Origin: Enchytraeus crypticus
Taxonomy: Eukaryota; Annelida; Clitellata; Enchytraeida; Enchytraeidae
DNA length: 64,000 nucleotides
NCBI GenBank assembly: GCA_905160935.1
Contig: CAJHZI010000310.1
Span: 62,001-126,000, forward strand
Direction of reading: 5' to 3'
Below the pieces are notes generated by a model. That model was not told the DNA's origin, made no database searches, and saw nothing but the letters and a program-made list of their open reading frames with translations. Positions 1-10,545 of the stretch are shown piece after piece; position 1 is the first letter of the stretch, and each line of letters opens with the position of its first letter. A program made the position numbers and the translations under genes.

Positions 1-130
1 TAGTTGATTGAGTGATTGAATAATTAATTGATTGATTAATTGGCTGATTGATTGAGAGATTGAGTGATTGATTAGGTGATTGATTGGCTGATCGATTAAG
101 TGATTGATTGATTTATTAATTAAACCTGCA
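1..130. repeat. TGAT/ATTG-rich simple repeat
   Basis: Degenerate tandem of ATTGATTG-type tetranucleotides. Similar tracts recur near 9.7, 9.95, 17.4 and 38.6 kb. Confidence 0.8.
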
Positions 131-638
131 AATGTGACACCCAGTAGTCTGCTTCTCTCAAGAGGGGGCGCCCACTTAGCAAACAGGGCGTGTATCCCAG
201 GCAACATGGCGCCCTGAGAGCAACAACAATAATACAACTTCCAGGTACCTTTCCATTGTTATCGACAGCTAATGAGTCGTTACGTTTTTATTAATTAAGA
301 CCAGATTTCCACTTTTTCGTAAACTTTTCCAAATGCATTTCATGAAATTGTCACGCAACGTCAACGAAACTAAAGTCATGGAACATTAACGATAGCAAAC
401 AATATTTTAGATAAGTTTTATCAATGCGCGTTTGAGTTACAAGGGTAATTGGATTAGCTTGTAACAAGGAATATATGAACCAGCCATTTGCACTGGAAAT
501 TCTGAAAGAAATCTGTAAACGACTTTTAGTCTTTAAAATTGTCTGAGGTATGTTCAACTGAATTCATCAGTCAGATAATAACTGAGTTTTGTTATCTGCG
601 TTAGTCAGCTCTTAACTGGAGCCAGTTTGGCAACTCTT
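131..638. other. No recognisable feature
   Basis: Mixed-composition sequence lying downstream of the SLC17 exon in gene sense, so probably intron. I looked for the next SLC17 exon, which should open with a GVTFPA-like peptide after a 3' splice site, and did not find it. Confidence 0.5.
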
Positions 639-760
639 GGCTGGAGCCAGTGGCGACGTCGGTAAGATACTCGATCAGTATGTGCAGGGTTCAAATCCTG
701 GGCTCGCCCGTCACTGACATCGCCTTCGAATGAGGCAACTGACGTTAACATTAGCTTTTT
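639..760 (+). repeat. SINE-A copy
   Basis: tRNA-derived SINE. It has a box-A-like region (TGGCGACGTCGGTAAGA), box B GGTTCAAATCC, a 3' core GAGGCAACTGACGTTAAC and an AGCTTTT end. It lacks the CCGCGG segment in the middle found in most copies. Confidence 0.85.
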
Positions 761-847
761 ACTAGCTTTTAGTTACTTTTAGTTATTACCATTAGCTTTT
801 TTTTTACAAGGTTTTAGGCCTTTTTAACCCCAGAAGGAGCCACAGAC

Positions 848-1096
848 CTGACCGAGGCCGTTGAGGACCCTGAGGACGATGAGCATGTAGGGGCTGACCC
901 TGGCGCCAACACTCGACAACAGAGACGAGGCCACAGCGGTGAACATGAACACACCCATCACCCTCTTACCACCGTATCTCTGTGCTAACCAGCCTGCTGG
1001 AATCTGCGTCACCATGTATCCCCAGAAAAATGAGCTCAGTACCAAACCCTGGGTTTCCTTGTTCCATGGGAACTCTCCTTCTCTTACTGGCAATTC
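848..1096 (-). CDS. SLC17-family anion transporter, internal exon (TM2 to TM4 start)
   Basis: Exon of a major-facilitator organic anion transporter of the SLC17 group (sialin, vesicular glutamate and phosphate carriers). It encodes 83 codons: an FPWNKETQG stretch before TM2, SSFFWGYMVTQIPAGWLA (TM2 with the family's GY..Q.P.G pattern), the loop motif YGGKRVMG, TM3, and RVLNGLGQ at the start of TM4. The 3' splice site reads CTCACAG before GAA and the 5' splice site is CAG followed by GTCTGT. Both borders are phase 0, and the upstream exon at 3394-3632 also ends in phase 0, so the two join cleanly. The next exon, expected to begin GVTFPA, is not visible in the 847 bases left, so the gene continues past the window edge. 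Family assignment is firm; which of the many SLC17 paralogues is open. Confidence 0.9.
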
Positions 1097-1368
1097 CTGT
1101 GAGGACGTTATAGAACATCATATAATTTATCAGTGATGAATGAGTCTTTGCTTATCTAGTGAATCGATATGCGTTGAACAAAGAGTAACAAAGCAATGAT
1201 GAAAATGTAGATAATCAGCGAAGTGAAATTGACTTAAACACCAGCAATGTAATCAATCAACATTTACTGATTAATTAATCAAATACGAAGCTATATTTGT
1301 ATCATAGAGGTCGATGAGCGAATGTATTAACAACAAGAACAGTTCACCAATCAATCAATCAAACTTAC

Positions 1369-1436
1369 CGGCTGCCATTGATGCACCAACAAAAGGCAAC
1401 GGTTACTAATAACCATTGAGAGGAAAGAGAAAATTG
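1369..1436 (+). repeat. Rep-F dispersed repeat fragment
   Basis: Shares CACCAACAAAAGGCAACG and flanking bases with stretches near 14.98 kb and 56.69 kb. Family unknown. Lies in the SLC17 intron. Confidence 0.6.
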
Positions 1437-1473
1437 GGCTTAAACAAGCATCTGTGCTTCCTGACCCAGTGTT

Positions 1474-1540
1474 CCGTTATGTTATGTTATGTTATGTTAT
1501 ATTATGTTCCGTTATGTTATGTTATGTTATATTATGTTAA
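1474..1540. repeat. (TTATG)n microsatellite
   Basis: About a dozen units of TTATG with TTATA and TTCCG variants. Confidence 0.85.
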
Positions 1541-2057
1541 CCCTGCAGTAACATAATCAGTTATTCATTCAGTCAATTCTCTCCCCCTATATCAATTAAT
1601 GCACTGCCAATTAGTAGTTTCATGGTATATAAATACTCCAAATATTTCTATTCTCTTCTTTACCATTCATATCAACATACGCATTAGATTTCAAATCATC
1701 CAGCATCCCAATTCACAGTCTTCCTCTAACCTTTTTTCCTTCTATTTGATATCTCACATAAAGTAGTTATTCAGTAGAAGCTTTAAACATTTAGTAGTAT
1801 TACATGTATACAGGGACGCGAGGCCTTTGTTTACATGTTTAATATTAGAAACTATAACAGAAACTGTAGGAGTCTTTTATAGCTATGTATAGTTGTAACA
1901 TTTACAGTCATATATAACTTAACGGTGACGTTACCCAATTATTGACCTACAGTGACACCACACAGATACTAGAGCTACAATACTGGATAGCAATAGATGA
2001 GTGGTCACTGATAAAACAGAGATAAATAGTACAATCAGCATATATATAGTTAGTATT

Positions 2058-2315
2058 AGAATGTCTCAATAGCTTAGGAGTAACGTCATGATTCCCCTGA
2101 AGTTCTAAAGTTTAAATGACAGATTCTGAGGTGAGTTGAACTCTCGCGGGTTGGAATCCCAGCCGCGCTGATCTGAGAGTAAAATCGCGGACATTCACTG
2201 GACTGGTTATATGGAAAATGAACTAAATTGCCTAACGGATTAATTAAACATGTGGTATTAGAAGTGATAGATATCAACATAGTTGATTATTTCACTATAA
2301 AGCGTGTTTACTTTT
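2058..2315 (+). repeat. SINE-B copy
   Basis: tRNA-derived SINE of about 250 bp. It begins GAATGTCTCAATAGC (box A, here changed), has box B GGGTTGGAATCCC followed by AGCCGCGCTGA, then a long non-tRNA body ending GATTATTTCACTATAA. In the SLC17 intron. Confidence 0.85.
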
Positions 2316-2335
2316 TTACTTTATATATTATATAT

Positions 2336-2606
2336 TCTCTCTCAGTTCACTGCCTATTGGCATGTCCATGGCATATAACGCCTGCACTCTTCTCTGTCTT
2401 CCGCTTTCCTATTCATGTCCACATACGAGTGGGTCTTTAAATCATCTAACATTCCTATAATCTCGGCCTGCCTCTGCTTCTCTTTACTTTCATTCTACCT
2501 TCTGTGACCTCTATTAATAGACTGTATTGTATACTCCATTAGAATGTGTCTTATCGAATTCTTCTTCCTATATCTTAAAGCATTTACGAATTATCTAGTA
2601 ACTGTC
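2336..2606 (-). mobile_element. LINE-X 3' fragment
   Basis: 5'-truncated LINE. On the minus strand it encodes the reverse-transcriptase tail of the type GRPRLGMLDDLKTHSYVDM...WRRYIPWTCQ and ends at the CTATTGGCATGTCC palindromic terminus. Several changes break the frame. Intron of the SLC17 gene. Confidence 0.8.
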
Positions 2607-3073
2607 TACATTAAGAAGCGGACAACGCATTGTTCTTTTGAAAGGATTAACTAGCCAACCGATGCAGTCATCTTTAATATTACAAACAGCTTCAAAGCAG
2701 CATTTGAATAGAAATATGGCCTTGAACCCGTCAATTGAACACTAAAGATAGAGAGAGAGAGAAAAAAAAGCGAGAGTATTATCAGACATTCAGTGATTGT
2801 CAAAGATTTATCCTGTGACTACTATTATTATCCGAGGATGAGCTATTGCGCATTAACACTGCAGACACGTGTCTGGGGTAGTCCAGATGTTTATGTAACC
2901 GAAATAGAGAATGAAACAAAGAAGAGACACAACAAAGTAATTAATCCAATGCTGCAGGTCATTGACACCGCGAACTGAAGTTATTGTTATATATACCATA
3001 ATACGTTTGATATTTTTTGTACCATACCAATCTATACACCAGTTAACATACCATTCTATAAACTGATTCACTA
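2607..3073. other. Intronic sequence, nothing recognised
   Basis: AT-rich intron sequence of the SLC17 gene with a short AG-rich tract near 2750. I see no coding or repeat signature. Confidence 0.5.
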
Positions 3074-3200
3074 GCTGGAGCCAGTGGCGATGTCGGTAAG
3101 ACACTCGACCGCGGATCATTATGTGCGGGGTTCAAATCCTGGGCTCTCCCGTCACTTACATTGCTTTCGAGTGAGGAAACTGAAGTTAACATTAGCGTTT
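3074..3200 (+). repeat. SINE-A copy
   Basis: Near-complete SINE-A with box B GGGGTTCAAATCCTGGG and the core GAGTGAGGAAACTGAAGTTA. In the SLC17 intron. Confidence 0.9.
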
Positions 3201-3226
3201 AGTTTTATCACCATTTAATACACCAA

Positions 3227-3335
3227 TCTATACATGTAACACATCAGTATATACACCAGCCTATACACCAGCCTCTACTCCAGTCTATACACCAGGATCT
3301 ACACCAGCCTCTACACCAGTCTATGCACCAGTTAA
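3227..3335. repeat. 12-bp minisatellite (CTATACACCAGC)
   Basis: About nine imperfect units of CTATACACCAGC, close to the 5' splice site of the SLC17 exon at 3394-3632. Confidence 0.75.
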
Positions 3336-3393
3336 TATCCATAGTAACTAAAATCACGAGAACAATGAAAACGACAACAGAGTTACCACGCAC

Positions 3394-3632
3394 CTCTCCT
3401 GTAGAATTGCCCGTCACTCTGTTAGCATAGCAGTTCTCATCAGCCACTGCAGACTTCTTGGTGACGTTTAAGCCTTTAGCAAGCTGCGCCTCCTCTATCA
3501 TGAGCTGAGTGGCTGTGCGGTTAACCATGCAGACCATGGCTACGCTCATGTTCACTCTCATCCCGTAGATAACGAACACTATGAAGAAGCCCATGATCGC
3601 TAGCGCCCAGCGGCATGTGCATAGCACGGGAA
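3394..3632 (-). CDS. SLC17-family anion transporter, exon with TM1
   Basis: Encodes about 80 residues: VPVLCTCRW, then the first membrane segment WALAIMGFFIVFVIYG, the family signature RVNMSVAMVCMV, and a hydrophilic first luminal loop with predicted N-glycosylation sites (NRT, NVT, NST). This matches the N-terminal layout of sialin-like transporters. It is bounded by CTTACAG at its start (phase 1, so the first Val codon is split) and GAG followed by GTGCGT at its end (phase 0), and joins the exon at 848-1096 across a 2,297-base intron. The exon with the initiator Met lies to the right and was not found. The intron holds one SINE-B, one LINE-X end and one SINE-A. Confidence 0.88.
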
Positions 3633-3659
3633 CTGTAAGTAAAATGCAAGATTTTATCA

Positions 3660-3866
3660 GTTCACACCGCACATTGGGTTATTCTACGGCACATTGGATT
3701 ATTCTACCTCTCATTTTGTTATTCTACAGCACATTGGGTTATTCTACCGCACACTGGGTTATCCTAAAGCACATTGGGTTATTCTACCGCACATTGGGTT
3801 ATCCTAAAGCACATTGGGTTATTCTACCGCACACTGGGTTTTCCTACAGCACATTGGGTTTTCCGT
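3660..3866. repeat. 20-bp minisatellite
   Basis: About ten units of CACATTGGGTTATTCTACCG, alternating with a TATCCTAAAG variant so that part of the array has a 40-bp higher-order period. Confidence 0.9.
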
Positions 3867-3887
3867 GTTGTTTCCAAATTGACTAAA

Positions 3888-4035
3888 AATAGAACAACCG
3901 TGGACAGCACGTGACGTAATAAGAGGCAAAGCACTAAGATCCAAACCAACGTCAGAAAGGGTATTCGGTTGGTGAGATCCTATGCTCCAGAAATTGCTAC
4001 AAAATTTCCTACTCTCGACTCTAGTTAGACACGGA
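3888..4035 (+). repeat. Rep-G dispersed repeat
   Basis: Shares AAGCACTAAGATCCAAAC, AGAAAGGGTATTCGGTT and CCAGAAATTGCTA with the repeat at 46.9-47.1 kb, where part of it is duplicated as a palindrome. Family unknown. Confidence 0.6.
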
Positions 4036-4861
4036 TCTAAAAGAAGACTATGTGGGTGTTGCTGGTGTTGGATGAGCCTAAGGAAACGACCGTTAAATCA
4101 TTTGTGGTACTGCATTGTGAAATCAATCTAAGTGAAGAGTAAATAATAATTTTAGTTGTTCAGATTCTACTATTATACTCCCTTAAGTATACTCCATTGA
4201 TCTGAAGATTTACTTCAAAGCAAAGAATAAATTCTGTTGTAAACTTTTATAAGTTTGTCTTATTTATGAAAGAATGGGACTGGTTAAGCTGCCATTATTT
4301 ATTTATTTATTTAATTCAGACCATGAAATAATTGCATAATAAAATGAAGGAAGTAAAAGCACGATATAGTGAAAGCACGCGAAACGCTAAAACAAGCCCA
4401 TTAATATTACTCGTTAATTAACACTTAGTAATAATGCTATTTGATGATCAATGACTAATTAATTAATGATATTTAAAGATTAATTACTGAGTAAATAATG
4501 AAAACTAAGTACTTTTTGATGATTACTTATGAATTGATTTATGAGTCTCACTTTTCTTTGAGATTTTCTCTTCCAGTGTAAACACATCTCCATTTTTCTC
4601 AGAGCCGGACTTGAGTGGTGTTGTCACTTCTCTAGCTACCATCCTTTGTCCTCTTATACACCGACAGTTATTACAAATAGTCTGAGAGATGATTGTTATA
4701 TCTCCTGATAAACTGAACTTTTTACCTCCACTTATACAGTATGAGCACAGTATAAATAGAAATCACGAAACTGCTGTAATTAAAAATTAATGCTATAAAA
4801 ACTAAACTGGTCTAGTTCGCTCGTCGGTATATATCATTTAAAACTTGTAAAAAACAAAACT
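4036..4861. other. AT-rich stretch, nothing recognised
   Basis: No open frame with coding character and no repeat family seen, apart from a short TTTATTTA tract near 4300. Confidence 0.5.
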
Positions 4862-4984
4862 AAAAGGGTTACCGTCAGTTTCCTCACTCGAAAGCGATGT
4901 CAGTGACTGGAGAGCCAGGGATTTGAACCCTACACATACTGATCCGCGGTCGAATATGTTATCGACATAGCCACTGGCTCCAGA
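4862..4984 (-). repeat. SINE-A copy
   Basis: Full-length by eye, reverse orientation, from GTTACCGTCAGTTTCCTCAC to CCACTGGCTCCAG. Confidence 0.88.
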
Positions 4985-5158
4985 TAGTTGGAGTTAACAT
5001 CAATGTTGTTAACATCAACACGTCGTTTTTATTTAAAGTTCACTCTACAAGTTAACTCAACAATCTGATATTGATCAGACAGTTCTACAGCTCTTGCTAC
5101 TGAACCACTATCAGATTAGGCATATAGTAGCAACTAGAGCCCAGCTAGTATATGATAG

Positions 5159-5420
5159 TCCATCTAATATATTGATTGTATTAATCTGATATATTGATTG
5201 TATTAATCTGGTATATTGATTGTATTAATCTGGTATATTGATTGTATTAATCTGGTATATTGATTGTATTAATCTGGTATATTGATTGTATTAATCTGGT
5301 ATATTGATTGTATTAATCTGGTATATTGATTGTATTAATCTGGTATATTGATTGTATTTATCTGGTATATTGATTGTATTAATCTGGTATATTGATTGTA
5401 TTAATCTGGTATATTGATAG
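5159..5420. repeat. 22-bp minisatellite
   Basis: About twelve nearly identical units of TTGATTGTATTAATCTGGTA plus two bases. The first units carry TGATATA instead of TGGTATA. Confidence 0.95.
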
Positions 5421-5649
5421 GGTAATAGTAACAATTTAGATGTCTCTGTAACTGTTATATAGGATAATATAACTTTTTGTTAACTTTTCGTTCAACTTTG
5501 TTAACTTTTTGTTGCACGTGCCTCAGTTAATTCTGTCAGTATCTGTATGAATACAAACGCGTTGTTATACTTTCATGAATAACCATCTCAGTTTTATTTG
5601 ACGAATACAGAGATTAGCATAACTAACAGCACTAGCTAAAACTAGTGTA

Positions 5650-5936
5650 CAAACTAATATAACTAGTTTGTACACTACAGCACTGGCTTAATTATCTATT
5701 AATATGACTAGTTTGTACACTACAGCACTGGCTTAATTATCTATTAATATGACTAGTTTGTACACTACAGCACTGGCTTAATTATCTATTAATATGACTA
5801 GTTTGTACACTACAGCACTGGCTTAATTATCTATTAATATGACTAGTTTGTACACTACAGCACTGGCTTAATTATCTATTAATATGACTAGTTTGTACAC
5901 TACAGCACTGGCTTAATTATCTATTAATATAACTAG
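5650..5936. repeat. 45-bp minisatellite
   Basis: About six near-identical 45-bp units containing ACTAGTTTGTACACTACAGC and TTAATTATCTATTAATATG. Confidence 0.95.
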
Positions 5937-6599
5937 TTCATACATAGCTTATACAGCTAGCTAGCTAGTCGGACACTCTCATATCATTTGGATCTAGACG
6001 CGTAAATAACAAGTTCAACAACACTTCACTGTTTCACTAGATACTAACCCGTGGCAATGGTACATCAATGTAGTCTCAGTTACATTTTGTCTGTTTCTAA
6101 ACTTTAAATTCGATCTCTTATTATATTTATATAACTTGCATGTAGACAAGTAAAGTTCCCTCAGTTTCAGTCACTAACTCTGAAAGACAAATATACTTTT
6201 GAACTAAATAGAAACATTTTAAAGCACCGGAATAAAAGTCAATAGAAAATTAGCCACAATATGCATGTATATGTGAGTTAAATCTCACGATATTTCGTTT
6301 TCACTCCATTGGCACTAAAAACCCGTGTTTGTGTCGGGGCCAATTAAGAATAAACCTATCGTAAATCGCAGGTGTCATAAGAGGCTGCTACGTAAGAACC
6401 GAGGAAGGCAGGGGAAAACCAGATCAGAAACATCTATTCGATAAAAGTAGTTAAAAGTAATTATTTCATTAGAAACATTTAATCGAGTACTCCGAAATAG
6501 ATATAATAATGGAATATAAAGCATGTAATCCAGTTTAATCCAGTTTCAATCCAGTGTTAATCCAGTTCAAATCCAGTTCTAATCCAGTTCCAGTTAGCT
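5937..6599. other. Unassigned sequence with a retroposon-like stretch
   Basis: Mostly featureless. Around 6330-6420 lies GGTGTCATAAGAGGCTGC with GC-rich flanks, resembling the GTCGTAGAAGGCGACTAAAG motif of Rep-D and Rep-G. At 6528-6595 AATCCAGTT recurs about seven times. Confidence 0.4.
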
Positions 6600-6990
6600 A
6601 CTGGCTGGAGCCAGTGGCGATGTCGGTAAGAAACTCGATCGCAGATCAGTATGTGCGGGGTTCAAACCCTGGGCTCACCCGTCACTGACATTGCTTTCCA
6701 GTATTGAATGTCTCAATAGCGCAATGGTTAAGGGTGTAGATATCGTCATTAAGTTTTAAATGACAGACCCAGAGGTGAATCGAACTCTCGTGGGTTCGAT
6801 TCCCAGCCGCGCTGACCTGAGAGTAAAATCTCGGACATTCACTGGACTGGCCACACGAAAAATGGACTAAATTGCCTAACAGATATAACATGTGGTATTA
6901 AAAGTGATAGATATCAACATAGTTGATCATTTCACTATAATATGTGTGTGTGTGTGTTATCCAGTGAAGGAACTGACGTTAACGTTAGCT
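6600..6990 (+). repeat. SINE-A copy split by a SINE-B insertion
   Basis: The SINE-A body runs from CTGGCTGGAGCCAGTGGCG to GCTTTCCAG near 6702. Its missing 3' core, GAAGGAACTGACGTTAACG, resumes at about 6965 after the inserted SINE-B. TCCAGT appears on both sides and is the likely target duplication. Confidence 0.85.
6703..6958 (+). repeat. SINE-B copy nested in SINE-A
   Basis: Complete copy from GAATGTCTCAATAGCGCAAT to CATTTCACTATAAT, followed by a (TG)n tail. Box A TAGCGCAATGGTTAAGGG and box B GGGTTCGATTCCC are well kept. Confidence 0.9.
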
Positions 6991-7339
6991 TTTTTAAATT
7001 CTCAAATGATAAAACGGTCAACTGCAATCAATTAAATGTTCCTCTAATTTAAATCAATCAATTAAATGTTCCTCTAATTATTCTGCTAAATTGTATTTAA
7101 ATGCAACAAAAGACGAGATTAAATAATTTGAGAAATTTCTGCATTGAACCTACAATCTAAAAGTTTAAAGAAGCCAGTCAGTACAAGTCTGCATGAAGAG
7201 AGAGAATGAAATCGTTTTAACAAAAACAAAAGGTTGTTTTTAACGAGACTACTCAAGTGACATCGGCTTCATGACTAAACAGTGACTGAGCTCAATGTCA
7301 AGTGTAACCTAGCTCTATCAGGTGCCTGTCTGCCTCTTA

Positions 7340-7845
7340 TAGGCTATATTATAGGCTATATCATAGGGTATGTCATAGGTTATATCATAGCTACAATGGC
7401 TACATCATAGACTACATAGGCTATATCATAGGCTATATCATTGGCTATACCATAAACTATATCATAGGCTATATCATAGGTTAGATCATAGTTACAATGG
7501 CTATATCATAGGCTACATAGGCTCTATCATAGGCTATATCATTGGCTATACCATAGACTATATCATAGGCTATATTATAGGTTATATCATAGGTTATATC
7601 ATAGGTTATATCAAAACTACAATGGCTACATCATAGGCTACATAGGCTATATCATAGGCTATATCGTTGGCTATATCATAGGCTATTTAAATTGGCTATA
7701 TTATAGACTATATCATAGGCTACATTGGCTATTTAAATAGTCTATGCCATAGGCTATATCATATGCTACATTATGGGCTACATAATTGGCTACATCATAG
7801 GCTATATCATAGGCTATCTTATAGGCGACATCGTGGGCTATCCGT
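7340..7845. repeat. 12-13-bp minisatellite (GGCTATATCATA)
   Basis: Some forty degenerate units of GGCTATATCATA with TTGG, TTAGG and ACATAGG variants, showing partial higher-order repetition of about 120 bp. Confidence 0.9.
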
Positions 7846-8357
7846 TATATCTAATCATTGTTTTCATAGGACCACGTGCTAGAAACTGATTGCATTGTCA
7901 CTGTTAACTGATTACAACAGAGAACAAGTTAAGAGATTCTAAGAATACACACATTGAAGGACGCTAGTTTGAAATTGGACTATTTCGTTATTGTTTCAAA
8001 TATCATGCTCTATTCTCGCTGCCATGAATTTTGGTGAATAAAGATCATATATATATGTAGATAACGAATTGACAATGACCAACCAATTAAAAGATTCACA
8101 CATATATGTTAGATGAGTGCCACAATAGTGCTATATAAGTGCCAAATAATTACGGGATCAGTGCAACACTATAGAGAGTGCCACATTAGTACCAGACTAC
8201 TCAGGTGCCGTATCAGTGCCTGTAGTTATTTAGTGGTGGCACATTAGTGCCACATCTCAATGAGCAGATCATCTCAGCACTCAGTTAGGTGAGACACAGT
8301 GTCAGGTACTTTAGGCAACATTTTAATGGCGTATTAAGAATCATACGTGACTCTTTT
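7846..8357. other. Nothing recognised, except a degenerate GTGCCACATTA array
   Basis: From about 8105 to 8255 the phrase GTGCCACATTAGTGCC and relatives recur at irregular spacing. The rest shows no signal. Confidence 0.5.
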
Positions 8358-8792
8358 AGTCTCTCTCTCTCTCTCTCTCTTAGTGCACTACCTACTGGCA
8401 GGTACATGGTATACAACTCCTCCACTCTTCTTTGTCTTTCGTTTTCCTCTTCATTTCCACATATAAGTGAATCTTAAAATCATCGAACATACCTAATCTC
8501 GGCCTGCCTCTTCCTCTATTTCCTTCCATTCTGTCTTATATGATCTCTTTTAGTAGACTTTCCCACCGTAGAATATGTCCTATCCAACTCTTCTTCCTAG
8601 TTCATAATGCATTTATCTGTCTTTCTGTACCAAATCACTCCAAACTTCTTCATATTTAGCCTTTTGAGTCCAACTAATCCTCTCCATTCTTCTCCATATC
8701 CACATTTGCAGTGCCTCTAGTTTCCTGATATTTTCCTTCCTTAAGGTCCATGCTTCACATCCATATATTTTCGTGGTCATACAAAGGTTTCA
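8358..8792 (-). mobile_element. LINE-X 3' fragment
   Basis: Minus-strand translation gives a broken reverse-transcriptase tail with GCEAWTLRKENIRKLEALQ, MWIWRRMERISWTQK and VGQDIFYGGK, the pattern found at the C terminus of RTE/L1-like LINE polymerases. It ends at GGCAGGTACATGG's partner palindrome and runs directly into a (CT)n tract at 8360-8385. Confidence 0.88.
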
Positions 8793-8824
8793 CTATATAT
8801 AATAATTTTTTGGACAACGTTATT

Positions 8825-8872
8825 ATATGGATGTGAAACACCTTAGGGAAGGAAGATATCAGGAAACTAAAA
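8825..8872 (+). mobile_element. LINE-X inverted fragment
   Basis: GGATGTGAAACACCTTAGGG and the 30 bases after it are the reverse complement of LINE-X sequence at about 8710-8765, 60 bases away, so the copy ends in an inverted duplicate of itself. Confidence 0.7.
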
Positions 8873-8934
8873 ATCCAAAAAAATTTCCATTTTTAATAAG
8901 TAACAAAACTGTGTTATCAATTTACGTACTATGT

Positions 8935-9166
8935 TATTAATTTAGCTGTATTATCAATTTAGCTGTGATATCAATTTAGCTGTGATATCAATTTAGCTGT
9001 GATATTAATTTAGCTGTATTATCAATTTAGCTGTGATATCAATTTAGCTGTGATATCAATTTAGCTGTATTATCAATTTAGCTGTGATATCAATTTAGCT
9101 GTGATATCAATTTAGCTGTATTATCAATTTAGCTGTGATATCAATTTAGCTGTGATATCAATTTAG
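8935..9166. repeat. 17-bp minisatellite
   Basis: About fourteen units of TATCAATTTAGCTGTGA with a TATTATC variant in every third unit or so. Confidence 0.95.
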
Positions 9167-9649
9167 CTGTTGAAAGAGATAGCTAGGACTTGGTGACTAG
9201 GTGCGGATTCAGAGGGGGGACAGGGAGCTCGACGGCTTAGACAAACGAAAAAAATATATTTATATTTTCTTTGCGTTTATAAATAGTTATATATGTATGG
9301 AAATATGTGTATAAATAAGATTTAAAAAGGGTGCATGTAAATATGAACCCTGTCCCGCAGAAGTCGTAGGTATAAAAATTAAATTTAGCACTGTCCAAAA
9401 ATCAATCTCCTCACCCCCCCCCCTAAATAGTTCTGATTCCACCAACATTGGTGTCTGATCCCAATCTAAATCTCATCCTTTTCTCTTCAATTCTTGGAAC
9501 CTGGTAACGTCAAGTATTGGAATGAGGTCAAAGACTGAGATACTTTCTAATCTTCTTCGTCACTTGCACCGTTTTTAGCTCGCTTTCTCTTGTGGTCTCT
9601 GAGCACTCAGTCATCATCGTGTGGTGCTTTGGCGCTTGTTTATGCAGAG
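9167..9649. other. Nothing recognised
   Basis: Contains a G-run near 9216 and a C-run at 9414-9422. No coding signature or repeat family seen. Confidence 0.5.
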
Positions 9650-9710
9650 TCTGCAAGAGACGTCCCAGATAATTCCTTATGGCGAGAAACCGGACGTTAA
9701 ATTCATATTG
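9650..9710 (+). repeat. SINE-C tail fragment
   Basis: GACGTCCCAGATAATTCC then GAAACCGGACGTTAAATTC, the tail shared by the SINE-C copies, followed by an ATTG tract. Confidence 0.5.
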
Positions 9711-10027
9711 ATTGATTGATTGGGATGAGGTCATAGATTGGGATGCATAAGATTGTGAGGACCCACAAATGTGGCTTCACAACGCTTCGACCCCTCAGTG
9801 AAGGACGAGATCGAGAACACGACGTGACGCACTTGAGTTGTTAGAGGTCAATACACATCGCGCGGTGCCGCAATATCTGTATGCTAAATATTAGTGTAGA
9901 TCAATGAGTCCTGTACCCGAGCGGTGGAATCGTGTGATTGATTGATTAATTATCATCATCTTGTGTGATTGATTGGTTATTGAATTGATTTATCATCATC
10001 TTGTTTGATTGATTGAGTAATGAATTA

Positions 10028-10115
10028 ATGTATCACCATCATCTACTCTTAAATCCCTGTTTAACCAGGGTTGGGATATGAATAGTCTTTCTCCAATCCA
10101 ATCCAATCCAATCCA
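10028..10115 (-). repeat. Rep-I end with ATC triplets, then (AATCC)n
   Basis: CTTAAATCCCTGTTTAACCA plus GGGTTGGGATATGAATA is the reverse complement of the Rep-I end seen at 22.9 and 56.2 kb. It is preceded by CATCATC and followed by about five AATCC units. Confidence 0.7.
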
Positions 10116-10221
10116 ATTCAATCCTAAAGGCGACACGACATTAATAAATTTATTAATTTCTTGAAGAATTTCATTTGTTTTCTAAACGATTGATTGATTG
10201 ATTTAACAATAGACTTCGTTA

Positions 10222-10290
10222 CTTACCACGCGTAGAACCTTGGACTAGTGCTCAAAAGACATGCGCTCTATCAGTTAGGCCACCAGATGT
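10222..10290 (-). repeat. tRNA-like sequence, probably a SINE head or decayed tRNA
   Basis: The minus strand reads TGGTGGCCTAACTGATAGAG (a good box A and D arm) and, 25 bases on, AAGGTTCTACGCG (a weak box B). I cannot fold a convincing acceptor stem. Confidence 0.4.
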
Positions 10291-10469
10291 ACGTTAATGC
10301 TCAGCGCTGATGTGGGAATTGAGAACAAGTGGAGCTGTTAGAATATTCGAAACCCTTTTCATTGTACCGGGCCCCTAGTATATCCAATACAGGCCTCTAG
10401 CGGGGAACGCACTTAAAATAAGACCTAGTGGAAGTGAGTTCCCCAGTATTCTCCCTCTTTAAATTAACC

Positions 10470-10509
10470 ACTGTTATATACCATGGACCTGCCAGCAGGC
10501 AATGCACTA

Positions 10510-10545
<36 letters not shown>
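10470..10545 (+). repeat. LINE-X/SINE-E terminus running into (GA)n
   Basis: GTTATATACCATGGACCTGC, the palindromic CTGCCAGCAGGCA and GCACTAAGA pass directly into about 17 GA units. Confidence 0.8.

Noticed and set aside
3581-3886. 101-codon plus-strand frame opposite the SLC17 exon
   Set aside because: Half is the antisense of the SLC17 exon and half the 20-bp minisatellite (HWVILP repeats).
9528-9734. 68-codon minus-strand frame with normal-looking composition
   Set aside because: It overlaps a SINE-C tail, has no splice context and resembles no family I know.
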